A DNA stretch of 26,946 nucleotides from Mikrocytos mackini (lineage: Eukaryota > Endomyxa > Ascetosporea > Mikrocytida > Mikrocytiidae): NCBI GenBank assembly GCA_030180075.1, contig JASNJN010000049.1, forward strand, positions 1 through 26,946. The letters run 5' to 3'. Below the pieces are notes generated by a model, which saw only the letters and a list, made by a program, of their open reading frames with translations, searched no databases and was not told the DNA's origin. Positions 1 through 11,066 of this stretch are shown piece after piece. The position numbers were made by a program, and so were the translations under genes. Every line of letters starts with the position of its first letter. Position 1 is the stretch's first letter.

Positions 1-2
1 GA

Positions 3-203
3 GCAGCATTGAAGTGCACACAAGATCTAATGATATATTTGAATCTATACTCTAACCGAAAAATACCACAGAAACTGTTCACGAATTTATTTGAGATTGA
101 AAGATTTATTATGGAACCTGAAAGGAAAAAAGTCAAAACAATTAAACTACTGGATTATATTCAGAAATTAAGAGAAGACCCGAATTTTAACAAGAGCAAA
201 TGA
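3..203 (+). CDS. 3' end of an unidentified protein-coding gene (partial)
   Basis: The frame is open from the left edge of the window and ends at TGA 201-203, giving about 66 residues of a C-terminus. The tail is lysine- and leucine-rich and predicted soluble and mostly helical, with a run PERKKVKTIKLLDYIQKL near the end. There is no membrane segment and no motif I can assign to a family. The sequence after the stop turns at once into very AT-rich, stop-filled DNA, which fits a real gene end. No start codon is visible because the gene begins outside the window. It could be a genuine host gene or a piece of a mobile element; the orderly mixed amino-acid composition favours a host gene. Function is not assigned. 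Confidence 0.5.
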   Translation, partial: AALKCTQDLMIYLNLYSNRKIPQKLFTNLFEIERFIMEPERKKVKTIKLLDYIQKLREDPNFNKSK

Positions 204-2131
204 AATAATTAAATACTGTTTAAGTTCTTTATTAATTTGTTTATATTAGTAATTTTATAAAGTTTTAAAGCATAATATTTATCTTGTTATAATATTTCCA
301 CTGTTTACCATTTTCTATGTACCTATCTCACATATATAGATAAATATTAATGAAAAAGATGTAATTATGGCTTGTAAGAATCATTGATCTATATTGTGTT
401 ATAGATTTCGACATATATATTATCAATTTGCAATTATGAATAAACCTCGTTAATATACATAAACTTGAACTTTAGAACCGTTCCTATCTAGTCAAATTTT
501 AACAGGAGAACTTCATAAGATAGTCCAAAACACTCATCATAATGGGGCTGATCAGTATTCTAAGTGAATAATATATATCCTGTAGTTATCAATTAATTGG
601 GCTACATTATAGTATGGATTTCTGTAGTGTTCTGGTTTGCTTGGTTGTGTTTGATCTTCTTTTTTGTAAAATTTAATTTTAGAAGAACTTTAGAACAAGT
701 GAAGCGTCTTATAGAGTAACTGTCACGCAAAACAGTTAGTTGACACAAGATCTACAGTGTTGGCAAACATACGTTTGATCATAACCTTTCTGTTTACTTC
801 CAATACATCTTACAAAAATAATAACTTCCCCCACACTCCTAATGATATCCAACGTCTGTAGGAACCTATTTAACCGCTATTTACATAGTAATAGTGTCAA
901 ATTACCAATAGTCATGTTCTTTATATAATCTAAGAGAAGTACACAGAAGTCTATCACAAAGATTTGATTATTATCTACCCAAACAAAGCACATTACTTAA
1001 TAAAGACGTAAAAATATTTCCAAAAGAAAGCCACGTCAGAACTGTCTTCTAATCTACACATTTAACGCGCCCAAACACAAATTAATACAAAGTCAACCAT
1101 GGTATACATACGTCAAAGAATAGACTCATGCGGATGGACAATTACACTTTCTTTAACTACACTGAGCTTCTATTGTTGATTCTGTTATACATTGATTACA
1201 TCATCATTTGGATAACACAGGACTTGTTAATTCTGAATGCATTTGAGTTCTAGGCATGTAAATCCAATAGGTGTTATCTTTGCATTTAAATTCAAACTTA
1301 ATTTTAGTACTTTCTAGGATGTCGTTCTACAACCATTTAATGCTTCATGTATTGCATACACTACCATTCCAAAAGATTCCAATTTTTCTACAACACGAAC
1401 TATATATGGAAGCAAATGTTGAAAGTATTTCTTCTAATTGCAGAAGTTTATATTGAAAATGAAATATGACAAGGTCATTGCCTATTTCCTTGATATAATT
1501 AAGTTACGTTTGTTGAGGAGAAAGAACATAAAACTGAATCAGAAACATTATTTTGCCACAATAAGATAACACAAAAGGGTGAATATTTGATTAAGATTTA
1601 ACAAATAAACAGTGATTTAAAAGATAACTTTAATGAGGAAGTAAGGATAAATTCTGCCATAATAGATTGTAAAAATATGATGTGAAATATAACAAAATTA
1701 TCTTTTAAATGATATTACCTGATTAGAACAAGAATAGGTGTTTCAATTTATGTTTGGATAATACTATTATTAATTAAAGATATAATATAACATTTACTAA
1801 ATATTTTAAAATGTCTGTTTTAGAATAATTGACTTTTATATTACAATCTAAATAAATAATTAAGTAAATAGGTAATTAATATGTTTTTTATTTGTAATAA
1901 AATACAATGTGTAGCTATTATATTAATTCTGGGTATGTTATTTTAATCTTATGAATTTAACTAATGATTAAATGTATTTTCTTGGACATTTTCGGAACTA
2001 TAAAGTTTGTATAAAGTTTATAGTAAATATTGCCACTGATCTTAAAATTTAAGAGCGTTAAATATTAAAATTATAAATTATATTTGATAAAAATTATCTG
2101 ATTTTCCATGGAAATATGATAGTGTTGTGAT
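204..2131. other. AT-rich region without recognisable genes
   Basis: About 1.9 kb with stops in all frames. The longest open stretches (for example 1271-1456) show no family signature and look like chance. I see no tRNA, rRNA, strong tandem repeat or clean inverted-repeat element here. It may hold decayed mobile-element sequence beyond recognition. Confidence 0.5.
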
Positions 2132-2325
2132 TAGGATTCAAAATATATGTGACAAAAACTATGATCGCATTTTTGTTTGAAATTCGACAAAAAATCCTTT
2201 ATAAATAAAAAAAATTTAGTTATCCCATATCTGAGTATCCAGAAAATTTAAATTTTCTTTATAATCTTCAAAATCACGCATTTTCCACATATGATCATTC
2301 TTTGTCACATATTTCTCGAACCCTA
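2132..2325. mobile_element. hAT-type MITE, family C, copy 1 (194 bp)
   Basis: The left end reads TAGGATTCAAAATATATGTG and continues with ACAAA. The right end, read on the other strand, starts TAGGGTTCGAGAAATATGTG and also continues with ACAAA, so the two ends form imperfect terminal inverted repeats of about 25 bp. The flanking 8-mers are GTTGTGAT (2124-2131) and GTTATCAT (2326-2333), matching at 6 of 8 bases, as expected for an aged 8-bp target duplication. TAGGG-type tips and 8-bp duplications are hAT hallmarks. The element has no coding capacity. A longer relative starts at 14441 and shares internal text around the TATCCCATATCTGA motif. Confidence 0.7.
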
Positions 2326-2333
2326 GTTATCAT

Positions 2334-3884
2334 ACAACAAAAGAATCAATGGAAGATTATGTATATCAAACTTATATTCTGAAGCTTCTTCTCATATATA
2401 ACAACTCAAATGATATAGATTGACTCCATTCTTATAATTTGAATATGATTTTAAATATTTGGACGCGATTTTATTTGTTTGACACTAAATGGAATTTCAA
2501 CATTCAAAACACAGTCCTTAACTATTCACCCGTATTGAAATATTTTTGTCAATAAGTCATCTATGTAACAAAATTTTGCATGTTACTAAATTCCCATACA
2601 GAGCGAATGCATTCATATTTAATATCATATGTTTTAGCTAGTAATACACTATTTAACAATTATTATTAATTTCATGTGAACAAATGCCCACAACCATGAA
2701 AATATTTCGTTTTAGTTTCTTTGGAATTTTTATTATTTTCTAAATAAATAAATTAACAAGGAAGTATATTTTGGCGATTAAAATAATATAAATTTACCAA
2801 GATATTGTTATTATCATTCTATCGATCAACATTCCTCCTTTTTGGAATTTCAATTAATTTCCATAATATATAATAGTATTATATGTTATAATTAGGGCTC
2901 ACCAAAAGTAATTAGCATAATTGCAGATTAGTATTACTATGTTGATTAAAGCTCTAGAGTGATTTTCAGCCCTACATAGCCTCTGATATCGATATTTGAA
3001 AGGAATAAAAATCAAGAGGACAAATGTTGGCAATTTTTAGGTTAATCGACTAACATAATGGCAATTTAGAATAGTAAATAGAATTATTTGAGTTGATAAT
3101 CGGTTAAACTTCTATCGAATATTTTTGAAGCAAAAACAAAAGATTAATTCGACATATTTATTATTTATAGTTTTTTAATATCGCTATCAATACATGATCA
3201 GACTTATTTTGTCATTCCAGGACATTTCCGGTTGGAATTTTTTTAGTATAATAACAAAATAGCTGATATTTTATTGTGTTAGAAGCAAGTTAGCATAAAG
3301 TAAAGAATGAATATTTTAAGAGCAATTTGCTATAAATTTTAAAGTTATATAGGCCCCTACTTAGGAATACACGTTTTCTATATATGGTATCTCCCAAGTA
3401 TTTATCAATAATTTAACAACATTTTGTTGTGATAAACATATTTTGTGTTCATGAAAATTTTTGTGTGTCTGCGATGAATGCTGGGCCCATTTTGATACAA
3501 AGATACTCATATATCCATCAGGGGAGTGACTAAATCCACCCCGAATTTACTTTTTCCCAAAGAAGTATTTTGGTTGAAAACAATATACTAAGTGTTTTTA
3601 ATGTTTAAACGAGTGTTAGCGATTGATTTGTATTTAATTTTTGATAGGAGAAGCAAGGCCACTCGCTTGGGGAATAATAAACTTTTACAAATGTCTGACA
3701 ACTTTGTGGGAAATAACGGAATTAAACTAGAAAGACAACATCTATTAAAAACTATTTGTTGCTCCATAAACCGCAAATGTTCAGTTGAATAAAGAATAAT
3801 ACTTCAAAAATTTTAAAATAGAATGGAATAGAGCCAGAGTGACAATTTTAAACCTATAATTAATTATTATTAATTAAGGCACTA
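2334..3884. other. AT-rich region without recognisable genes
   Basis: About 1.5 kb of AT-rich DNA with no credible gene. Two complementary open stretches at 3588-3792 overlap on opposite strands and match no family I know. One small possible inverted-repeat element (2893-2974) is listed separately. Confidence 0.5.
2893..2974. repeat. possible very small inverted-repeat element (82 bp)
   Basis: It starts TAGGGCTCA and ends TGATTTTCAGCCCTA, so both ends read TAGGGCT inward, a hAT-like tip. The flanking 8-mers (GTTATAAT and CATAGCCT) do not match, so there is no target-duplication support and the repeat is only 7 bp. It could be a decayed MITE or chance. Confidence 0.25.
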
Positions 3885-4552
3885 TCGCCTGGCCACTTCA
3901 GCCCTTCCTTGTGAAACCAATGGATTCCGTTCCAACTTGGTGGTTCACTTTGTTTATCCCAAGCCTCATCCTGGTTTCCCCAGGGCGTTTTTCAGACCCT
4001 ATGATAACCCAGTCAAACCCACTTATTTAGCTTACTACTCCCCATTGGGGTTTCAGCGTATATGGGGGTGACCAGGTTACTGGGGTAACACCAGGTCGCT
4101 GTGGTATCTAACGATACCATTCCGTTTCTTCGCCCATGGCGATATAAATCGGAGAACTTGTTTTGGTCTATGCGTTGAGCCCGCAGGGTACGAAAAGTTT
4201 CACCACCTCTCGTTGGGAACTGGTATTCATGGTTCACCTTCCCTTTGGGTGGTTTACCGGGCCAGTGACCAGGGAATCATGAATTTATTCCGGACCCGTC
4301 TTCTTATTGTGGACCTTGCGGCCCCGCGTTAAAGCGTTGATGACGTGACAGACCAACGTGGTTCCCATCTGGCTTTATTATCTCCCTAATAGGGGACCAG
4401 ACAGGGGTTGGGTTATAGGCCGTTTTGAAGGCCGGGAGGAATGTGGAGCCCTTTTCGCGCTAGTTGTTGAGACCTCGGACTCTTCACCTCCACCCTGGGC
4501 TCGTGTTGCACTCTTCGGCGATACCCAGGGAAAATTTTTAAAAATTTAAAAT
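3885..4552. other. GC-rich, hairpin-dense island of unknown origin
   Basis: About 650 bp with roughly half G+C sit in surroundings near one quarter G+C, with sharp edges. Many short perfect stems follow each other: CCTGG/CCAGG near 3970, CCCC/GGGG near 4040, GTTAC/GTAAC near 4078, GGTATC/GATACC near 4105, CGCC/GGCG near 4132, GGCC/GGCC near 4421, and CCCTGGG with CCCAGGG at about 4493-4530. The right edge ends in GGGAAAATTTTTAAAAATTT, resembling the palindrome that opens a second such island at 17355. Short open frames exist on both strands but show no known domain. It may be the untranslated region of a retroelement, such as the GC-rich LINE seen at 19400-20172. It is not rRNA or a tRNA cluster as far as I can see. 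Confidence 0.5.
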
Positions 4553-4559
4553 TTTGACC

Positions 4560-6786
4560 GAAAATACTATTGATAAATTATAAATATTATAAAAGTTATA
4601 AAATATATTTAATAGTTTTATTTCAAATTTTTCTCATTATATAAAATTAAGTCTGAACATTTTATGTAAATTATATCGTTCAGAATGCTGTATGTCGTTC
4701 TAGGCTTGCCTACGCTTCGCTATTTATAATATTAATTACACCTAGTGTAACAACATTAGGAAATCTTTGTATGCTGATATGAACGAGCATGTGGAGTTAC
4801 TTTCTTAGATCAGTTTGAATTTGAATGGTTTTAGGGCGTGATAATAGAGAGCTTTCTTTTACTCAAATTCTTGTTGTATATAGAAAATGGGACCGATTGT
4901 CTCCTTTAAGCCAAGGGACTGGGAATATTCTATTTAGCCGCCTCAAAAATTTCCATAGAAGGTTGTCACTGTGTTTGTATCACATATCATATTTTACAGG
5001 TAACAACATTTTGCTAAAAATTTTAAATGTCGATTTTCAAATAACATTAACATACATTATGTGTATTAAATTCTCAGAAACAGCGTAAAAATAATGGTTT
5101 TTAGATTGTTGGGATATTTTATGGATATTCTTGGCCAAAAGGATTTTCAATTTTAGTTACACGGCCCAAAACTAAGATTTATCCAAAATAAAGAACAAAG
5201 TCCAAATTCAAGAGCCCATACATATGTTAAAATTCACTAAAAAATAACATATATCATTTTCGGGCGATTTAAAAAGAAAAAAATTAAATGTTGTTTCCTG
5301 TAAAATATGATATGTGTTTGTATCTTTGAATAAACAACCACGAGCCTGATGGGCATAAAAGCTTTGATTGCTATGTATAAACCAGTATTGAAATTATTCC
5401 CAAATTTTAAAATTTGTAAAATGAAAAAAAAATCAGGAATAACGAGTTTATTTCAATAATGAAAAAGTAATTCTTTATAAATAGATAATATAAATATATT
5501 CTAGTTTAAATTTTATAAAAATAAGGATTGTATCAAAAATGTTATTGACTTCAAATTATGTCGTGTGATGATAATGGTGTGTTTAATGATACAATACGTA
5601 TTTCGAAATTAGAATTGCGGGTTTGTTGCATATAGCCTTCGTAAATTATTTATTTACAAAATTTCAAAATATAACAATTAGAACACATTCCAGCATCAGT
5701 AATTTAAGTGACATACGAACAAACTATTGATAAAATAAGCTTAATATTTAAAACATGATACAAGTCCTAGATATTACAAAAATCATTAATTAAAAAATCT
5801 CAAATGTTAACTTTTGATTATATGAAAATTCTTATCAATAACGTAAATACGTGGTTATATCAAAATTTAACTAGACAAAGCTGTTAATGCATAATATTAA
5901 ATAAAAATCATTTTAAAAATTAAAATTTTAAGCAAAAAATGTCGAACATGAATGAGGACCCAATTTTCCACTCCCAAAGTATGTTGTTTTTTAATTAAAA
6001 TTATAAGATAATATTGTGACTCAAATTATGATTTGTTTGTTTTGTTTAAAAGTTGTCTTTATAATTTGTGATTTTCCCCTATTTTTAGAATTTAAATTTG
6101 AATATAGAGGAAAATGCCAAATTATAAAGGGGTATTCTGACAACGGGAATTAAATAAAAATCCGGGACGATCATTCTGTTGAATATTTACTGGGAAACAA
6201 CATATGTCATTTGAGCTAAAAATAAGCAATATAAAAAATTTTTATTGGTGTGGAAAATGGGCTGCCCAATATGAATTCCTATTTTGTATGTCAAGTGAAA
6301 AAGCCTTATGTGAAAAAACTAACTAGTTTGGGGGAAGAGTTTGAACTGGTAAAGAGCATAAGTTCAATTCTTTATGATAATGATGATCTAAGAAGTGGAA
6401 GGGTGAAGATTTCATGAGAACACTTTTAGATCAATTAAGAGACGGATAAATCGAAGAAATATATAACTATATAATATATTAATTAACCGCACATTGCTTA
6501 TTTAAATATACTGCTCAATTAGATTGCCAATTTCGATTACATCTTACCTTTAAAACATAAGATATTTTATAAACCCATATTAAATATTTATCAGTTATTC
6601 AACTATATAATTGATATATATTTTATTAATTTGCATTATTATGCCATTACTCAAGCTTCTACGTAAATTCTTTCTTCATGGGTTTGTTGTTTTGCTTTTG
6701 TGTTATCATATCTGTAATCATATGTTCTTTGTGTACTTCTGACTTCTTCAAACACACACTTGCTAATTGATTCAACAACCTAGTTA
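4560..6786. other. AT-rich region without recognisable genes
   Basis: About 2.2 kb, heavily AT. An open stretch at 4825-5088 (87 residues) has no initiation context or family match I trust. A second short open stretch near 6253-6417 is also unassigned. A small palindrome TTACACCTAGTGTAA lies near 4737-4751. No gene is supported. Confidence 0.45.
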
Positions 6787-6794
6787 GTTAGGTA

Positions 6795-6975
6795 TAGAGT
6801 TCTCAAAATTCTCGAACCTAAAATTTATCGAGAATCGAGAAACGGATTTATGGCCATATTTCCCGGGAAATGAGAAAAAAATCCTCGAAATTCTCGGAAA
6901 TTTTGGAGAATTTTAGACATAAAAAGTCCAGTTCCCGGGATTCGATAAATCGATTCCCGGGAATTGGGAACTCTA
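6795..6975 (-). mobile_element. hAT-type MITE, family A, copy 1 (181 bp)
   Basis: It starts TAGAGTTCTCAAAATTCTCG and ends CCCGGGAATTGGGAACTCTA, so the tips read TAGAGTTC inward from both sides. The 8-bp sequence GTTAGGTA is duplicated exactly at 6787-6794 and 6976-6983. Together, the YARNG-type tip (TAGAG) and the 8-bp duplication place it in the hAT superfamily. The interior carries CCCGGG palindromes and repeated CTCGAAATTCTCG stretches and has no coding capacity. Orientation is opposite to copies 3-5. This is the only copy outside a recognisable host transposon. Confidence 0.9.
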
Positions 6976-6983
6976 GTTAGGTA

Positions 6984-7833
6984 GCCAGTTAACCTTTCTA
7001 AGATTTCCTGTTTGTATTAATCAGTCGAGCCTAAGAATGTAATATTGCCCCGATGTGACGAAGCAATACCAAGTCGTTCAATTCCCAAAGACAGACCCAA
7101 CCCTAAGCCCGACGATATTGTGTATTATTTTCATTGTTCTGACCCCCTTCCTGTCCCGGTATGAATACTTACCGCCCTCTTCTTCTTAAGGATAATTTAC
7201 TTCCTATTCTTCCCATAACATGGTCAATCGTAGTAGCCATTGTGTCCGGATTTGTATAAACGTATCTAAACGTGCAAAGAACGTATGTAGTCTTATGACA
7301 CTCAGTTATTTTGGCTCTTCAAAAAATAACTTTGTAAAAACGTCGGAATCAGCATATCAACATCATTTACTCATGTATTTAATAGACGTCGGATAAAATG
7401 GTTCAAAATAACACCAGAATCTTTAAACACGAATATAAACATCCACAGAATTAAATAAGTTGGGTCCAAATAGATATGGTCAACTCGCTCGGATACTCGA
7501 CTCGGCCTAGAATAACAAACTCGTAATCCGAGTAGTTTAACAACTCAGAACTCGTTGAATCATAGTCGGTGGTTTATAAGATTTTTAGAACAAATCTAGG
7601 ATTTTATATTTGAAAGGTCCCCCTTTGTGCGCCTTCAGAAATTCTAATGAAAATTTTCAATAGACTCGAAATCCTTAAACAACCTTAAAATACACCAAGT
7701 GAATACTATCAAAAAATATTTGAAAATTAATTCCTACAAATTAAACTTTTAATTTGTAAGCGATTATTTTTATTAGTGAAACAGCACACGTAATATATTT
7801 GAAAACTATATCACTTTAACAAAAATCTAAAAC
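6984..7833. other. intergenic region upstream of the orphan membrane-protein gene
   Basis: About 850 bp without a gene. A short segment at 7480-7560 repeats ACTCG/CTCGG words on both strands (for example CTCGGATACTCGACTCGG and AATCCGAGTAG) and may be a relic of a small repeat element. The 60 bp before the start at 7834 are plain AT-rich sequence; I see no clear promoter motif there. Confidence 0.4.
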
Positions 7834-8691
7834 ATGGGGTTGTTATATGCCAAAGTTTTTGCGATATTAAATTTTTACACTTTTTGCTCTTCAGATCTTC
7901 CACACCAACCACATACTCATTATTACATTTCATTGGAATTTCAATCGGGCATAGACTGTTACAAATCTCTTGGAGTATTTTTCATTCTTTCTGGGCCAGC
8001 TAAAGACAAAATCCAAAGTTACGAAATTCTTATGAACTCTTGTGGTGTTCAAATACCATCAAAAACTCCTAATCTGGGCACTGAAGAGTCCGAGCCAGTA
8101 TCCTATTCAGAGGGGCGATTGATGAAGATTAAATCACCTGACAAGAAAGAAGCGATCGAAATAAAGAATTACTTGCAGACTTCACCAGTTGGAAACGCAC
8201 TTTCCGAAGCCATTGTTCTTCAAATATTTAATGACTTAGTTAAACAGAACAGATTCATCCACTTAGAAATAACAGACGTAAACAAAGGAGACAATAAGCC
8301 TTCTTACATCATGTATGTATTTTCCCTTCATAAATTACAGACCAATAGTATCAATATAATGTGCAAATACACCGAAGGGATCTCCTTCGAAATGCTTGAT
8401 GTCTCTCCTGATGAACCGGGAACAAATATTGATGTTGACGTTAAATTTGGTAGGATTAACAATATCTGGAAAGGCTACTATAAAAGAATACGGTTTAAAT
8501 TTGTGAATGGAACTTCACATAAACAGGGATGTCAAGTTTTACAACTTAAAAAAGATAGAATGTTTAGAGTTAGACTCTTGCTACTTATTATTTGTTGCGT
8601 TTTCTCTACTTTGCTACTAGTTTTGGGGGGAATTTTGTATTTAATGAATATCAAAATAATTGTGTGTAACGAAGAAAACAATGAGAATTAA
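7834..8691 (+). CDS. orphan secreted or type I membrane protein (285 aa)
   Basis: This is a single open frame from ATG 7834 to TAA 8689-8691 that I do not recognise. Residues 1-20 form a plausible signal peptide (hydrophobic core LLYAKVFAILNFYTF, small residues at CSS). Residues 21-245 are a mixed soluble region with cysteines at about 42, 70, 177 and 233, which could form disulfides, and an N-G-T glycosylation sequon at residue 225. Residues about 247-271 are one long hydrophobic segment (RLLLLIICCVFSTLLLVLGG) followed by a short tail rich in Asn and Glu. The predicted topology is lumenal or extracellular with one C-terminal membrane anchor. It is convergent with the helicase gene 345 bp downstream. 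Lineage-specific proteins of this build are common in microsporidia. The reading frame, its length and its complexity support a real gene; the function is unknown. Confidence 0.75.
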   Translation: MGLLYAKVFAILNFYTFCSSDLPHQPHTHYYISLEFQSGIDCYKSLGVFFILSGPAKDKIQSYEILMNSCGVQIPSKTPNLGTEESEPVSYSEGRLMKIKSPDKKEAIEIKNYLQTSPVGNALSEAIVLQIFNDLVKQNRFIHLEITDVNKGDNKPSYIMYVFSLHKLQTNSINIMCKYTEGISFEMLDVSPDEPGTNIDVDVKFGRINNIWKGYYKRIRFKFVNGTSHKQGCQVLQLKKDRMFRVRLLLLIICCVFSTLLLVLGGILYLMNIKIIVCNEENNEN

Positions 8692-9035
8692 AACTATGTT
8701 TATAATAAATTATAACGGGATTATTTAATAAATAGAAAATTATAAGTATGTTAAATAACATGTGATTAATACTAGTTGTTTTGTTTACAATGAATAAAAG
8801 GAATATTTTGATGGGTTATAAAATTAGAAGTTATTTCAAGTTATTTAGCTTTCTTTATTTCTTTTGTTTATATATCAAATTTATAGCTAGGATCTATTTA
8901 AGCCGAATTATAATTATGCTTTAAGCAATTAAAATAAAACATTTTGTAAATTATTAAAAGATCATTTGATATTATTTTTAAAAATAAAGCACTATTTGTT
9001 ATTTATATTTATATATCAAATTAATTATTTATTAT
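8692..9035. other. intergenic region between convergent genes
   Basis: A 344-bp, very AT-rich gap between the stop of the orphan gene (plus) and the stop of the helicase (minus). It presumably holds both 3' ends. AATAAA-like words occur (around 8793 and 8983) but are not informative in such AT-rich DNA. Confidence 0.5.
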
Positions 9036-11066
9036 TTATATCTTTCTAAATATATTTGATACATTCTCTGCTATATCATTTTCTTTTACTTCCTCACAGT
9101 TTCTACAGTAAACTTTATTGTTTTGGAATAACTTATCAAATATAATATATTCTACTTCTTTATTATACAACAATGACCCACTGTGTATATTCACTTCTAT
9201 TTCCGTTATCAGTGTTTTGTATTTATTTCCTTTTTCTTTCTTTGCTAAATTATAAAACATTCCTTTCATTAATAATTTAATTGCTTTGTCAAATAATTCG
9301 TCAAAATTGTCATTTCTTTCGAATGTAAAAATATTTTCTGCGTCAATTTTTCCATTGAACATTTTATTGTAAATTATTAATATTTGTTTTACTTTCTTTT
9401 CTACGTCAAAGAATATTCTTTTGTTTATTTTATATTTATCTGTTACGCATAACAATTGTTTCTTTAAGTCTCCTATTCCATTATTAATATAAGTACTAAT
9501 TTCGTTGGTTTTGCTTTTAAAGTAATCACTTATGCTATCTTCGTTTATTAGTACAATTAGTAAAACTAAAATTATGAACAATTTTTCTTCTTTACCGTAC
9601 AATTTATTGAATTCTAATATAATTTTAATATATTTTGGGTGCAATGGAAATTTTATCATCTTTTTTACAGTTTCATTAACTATATGTCCTTCATTGTTTA
9701 ACAATTCTAGCTTCAATAAAAACATCAAACTTCGTTTAAGTTTATTTTTCTTTAATTTGTTCAAAAATGGAAAATCGTTCAAATTATTGTTGTTAACAAT
9801 GTAAAGAAGGAACTCAGAATAATCGTCTTCTAGTAAACTACAGAATGTATTATCAGGTAATTCTTGTGCAGTTTTATCTGTATAGAATTTAACACAGAGA
9901 CCGTCGTGTGTTCTCCCGCATCGTCCTTCTCTCTGAACAGCCTCCTGCTTTGAAATTGGCATTAGTTTTATTATTTCTAGCTGTAGTTTATCTAAAAAGA
10001 ACTTTTTCTTTACTAAGCCAATGTCGATTACATATTTAACGTTTGGAATGGTAAGTGATGTTTCTGCAACGTTAGTAGAAATTACAATGTTAAGGTCTTT
10101 TTGAGATTCTAGTAAAAAGAGCGTTTTCTTTGCAATGTTGCTGGGTGTTTTTGAGTGTAATTTGTAGACGTTTAATTTGTGTGTTTTATTGTGGCTTTGT
10201 ATATTCTTTCCAATTGATTGTATTTGATTGTACAAAGAATTAATATGATCAATTCCTGGAAGAAATATTAAAACTGTGCCTTTGTAACTGTTTTTTGTAA
10301 TAAACTTTTGTATTAAACTATTATTGTCTTTGCTAAATAAAGTGTATTCTTTTTTTATAATAACATTATTGTTTTTATTGTTACTTTTGTTATTTTCAAT
10401 AGGAATGAAATAATGTTTTATGAATTTAACAACTTCTTTGTTTATATCTTTGAAGCTTCTATTTGTATAAACTTTGCTAATATTGTACGTTCTTTTTTCT
10501 ATGTTCACCAGTTTAGTTTCTTTAAACTGATTTAAGAATGTTTTAGTATCCACAGTAGAACTCATTAAAATTAACTTCCCTTGAAAGGTATTGTTATCAA
10601 TGTGTTTTCTAAGAATGCCTAAAAGAAGCTCAGTTGCTATTGATCTTTCATGGACTTCATCTATTATAATTATGTCGTACTTGGTTATAGAAGTAAGCTC
10701 AGATAGCTCGCGGAAAAGAATACCGTCGGTTAAAAAGACTATCTTGTTGGCTGAGGATGTGCGGTTGAAGAACCTTGTTTTGTAACCAATTTCATCTTTG
10801 TACTTTGATTGTAAGTAATGCCCTAATTCAATCGCGGCAAGACGACGGGGCTGGGAAACAACTATTCGAGGTCGTTTTTGCGTGTCTGAGGAAGTAAGGG
10901 CGGTGAGAGAAATTAAAGGTACTTCGGTAGATTTTCCTGATCCAGTTGTTCCCGTTATTAACATAGTCTTTGATGATTGGTCCTGTATAAAAGAAGTTAT
11001 GGAATTTTTGTATTTTAGAATTGGTAATTCTTTATCTATATTGGTCATAGGATTATGTTGTTTCAT
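9036..11066 (-). CDS. DEAH/RHA-family ATP-dependent RNA helicase
   Basis: The 676-residue protein carries the superfamily 2 DEAH-box motif set in order: motif I GTTGSGKST (39-47), Ia SQPRR (71-75), TDG (113-115), motif II DEVH (136-139), motif III SST (169-171, where SAT is usual), FLPG (268-271), motif V NVAETSLTIPN (332-342) and motif VI QREGRCGR (378-385). A helical region after about residue 400 fits the HA2/OB-fold C-terminus of this family. Family members remodel RNA-protein complexes in splicing and ribosome assembly; which one this is cannot be decided here. An Asn/Lys-rich insert lies near residues 225-235. The upstream ATG lies directly after CCCC. A second ATG at 11048 (residue 7, MTNIDKELP) would place that CCCC about 20 bp upstream, the spacing of the CCC-type signal described in microsporidia, so the true start may be 11048. 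It lies in tandem downstream of AMP deaminase. Confidence 0.92.
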   Translation of the reverse strand: MKQHNPMTNIDKELPILKYKNSITSFIQDQSSKTMLITGTTGSGKSTEVPLISLTALTSSDTQKRPRIVVSQPRRLAAIELGHYLQSKYKDEIGYKTRFFNRTSSANKIVFLTDGILFRELSELTSITKYDIIIIDEVHERSIATELLLGILRKHIDNNTFQGKLILMSSTVDTKTFLNQFKETKLVNIEKRTYNISKVYTNRSFKDINKEVVKFIKHYFIPIENNKSNNKNNNVIIKKEYTLFSKDNNSLIQKFITKNSYKGTVLIFLPGIDHINSLYNQIQSIGKNIQSHNKTHKLNVYKLHSKTPSNIAKKTLFLLESQKDLNIVISTNVAETSLTIPNVKYVIDIGLVKKKFFLDKLQLEIIKLMPISKQEAVQREGRCGRTHDGLCVKFYTDKTAQELPDNTFCSLLEDDYSEFLLYIVNNNNLNDFPFLNKLKKNKLKRSLMFLLKLELLNNEGHIVNETVKKMIKFPLHPKYIKIILEFNKLYGKEEKLFIILVLLIVLINEDSISDYFKSKTNEISTYINNGIGDLKKQLLCVTDKYKINKRIFFDVEKKVKQILIIYNKMFNGKIDAENIFTFERNDNFDELFDKAIKLLMKGMFYNLAKKEKGNKYKTLITEIEVNIHSGSLLYNKEVEYIIFDKLFQNNKVYCRNCEEVKENDIAENVSNIFRKI

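Noticed and set aside
4825-5088. 87-residue open frame as a gene or transposase fragment
   Set aside because: No conserved motif, no initiation signal and AT-rich low-complexity second half; could be chance.
6795-6975. Family A as a Tc1/mariner-type element because the tips are flanked by TA
   Set aside because: Moving the TA into the element gives symmetric TAGAG tips and exact 8-bp duplications at four loci, which fits hAT and not a TA duplication.
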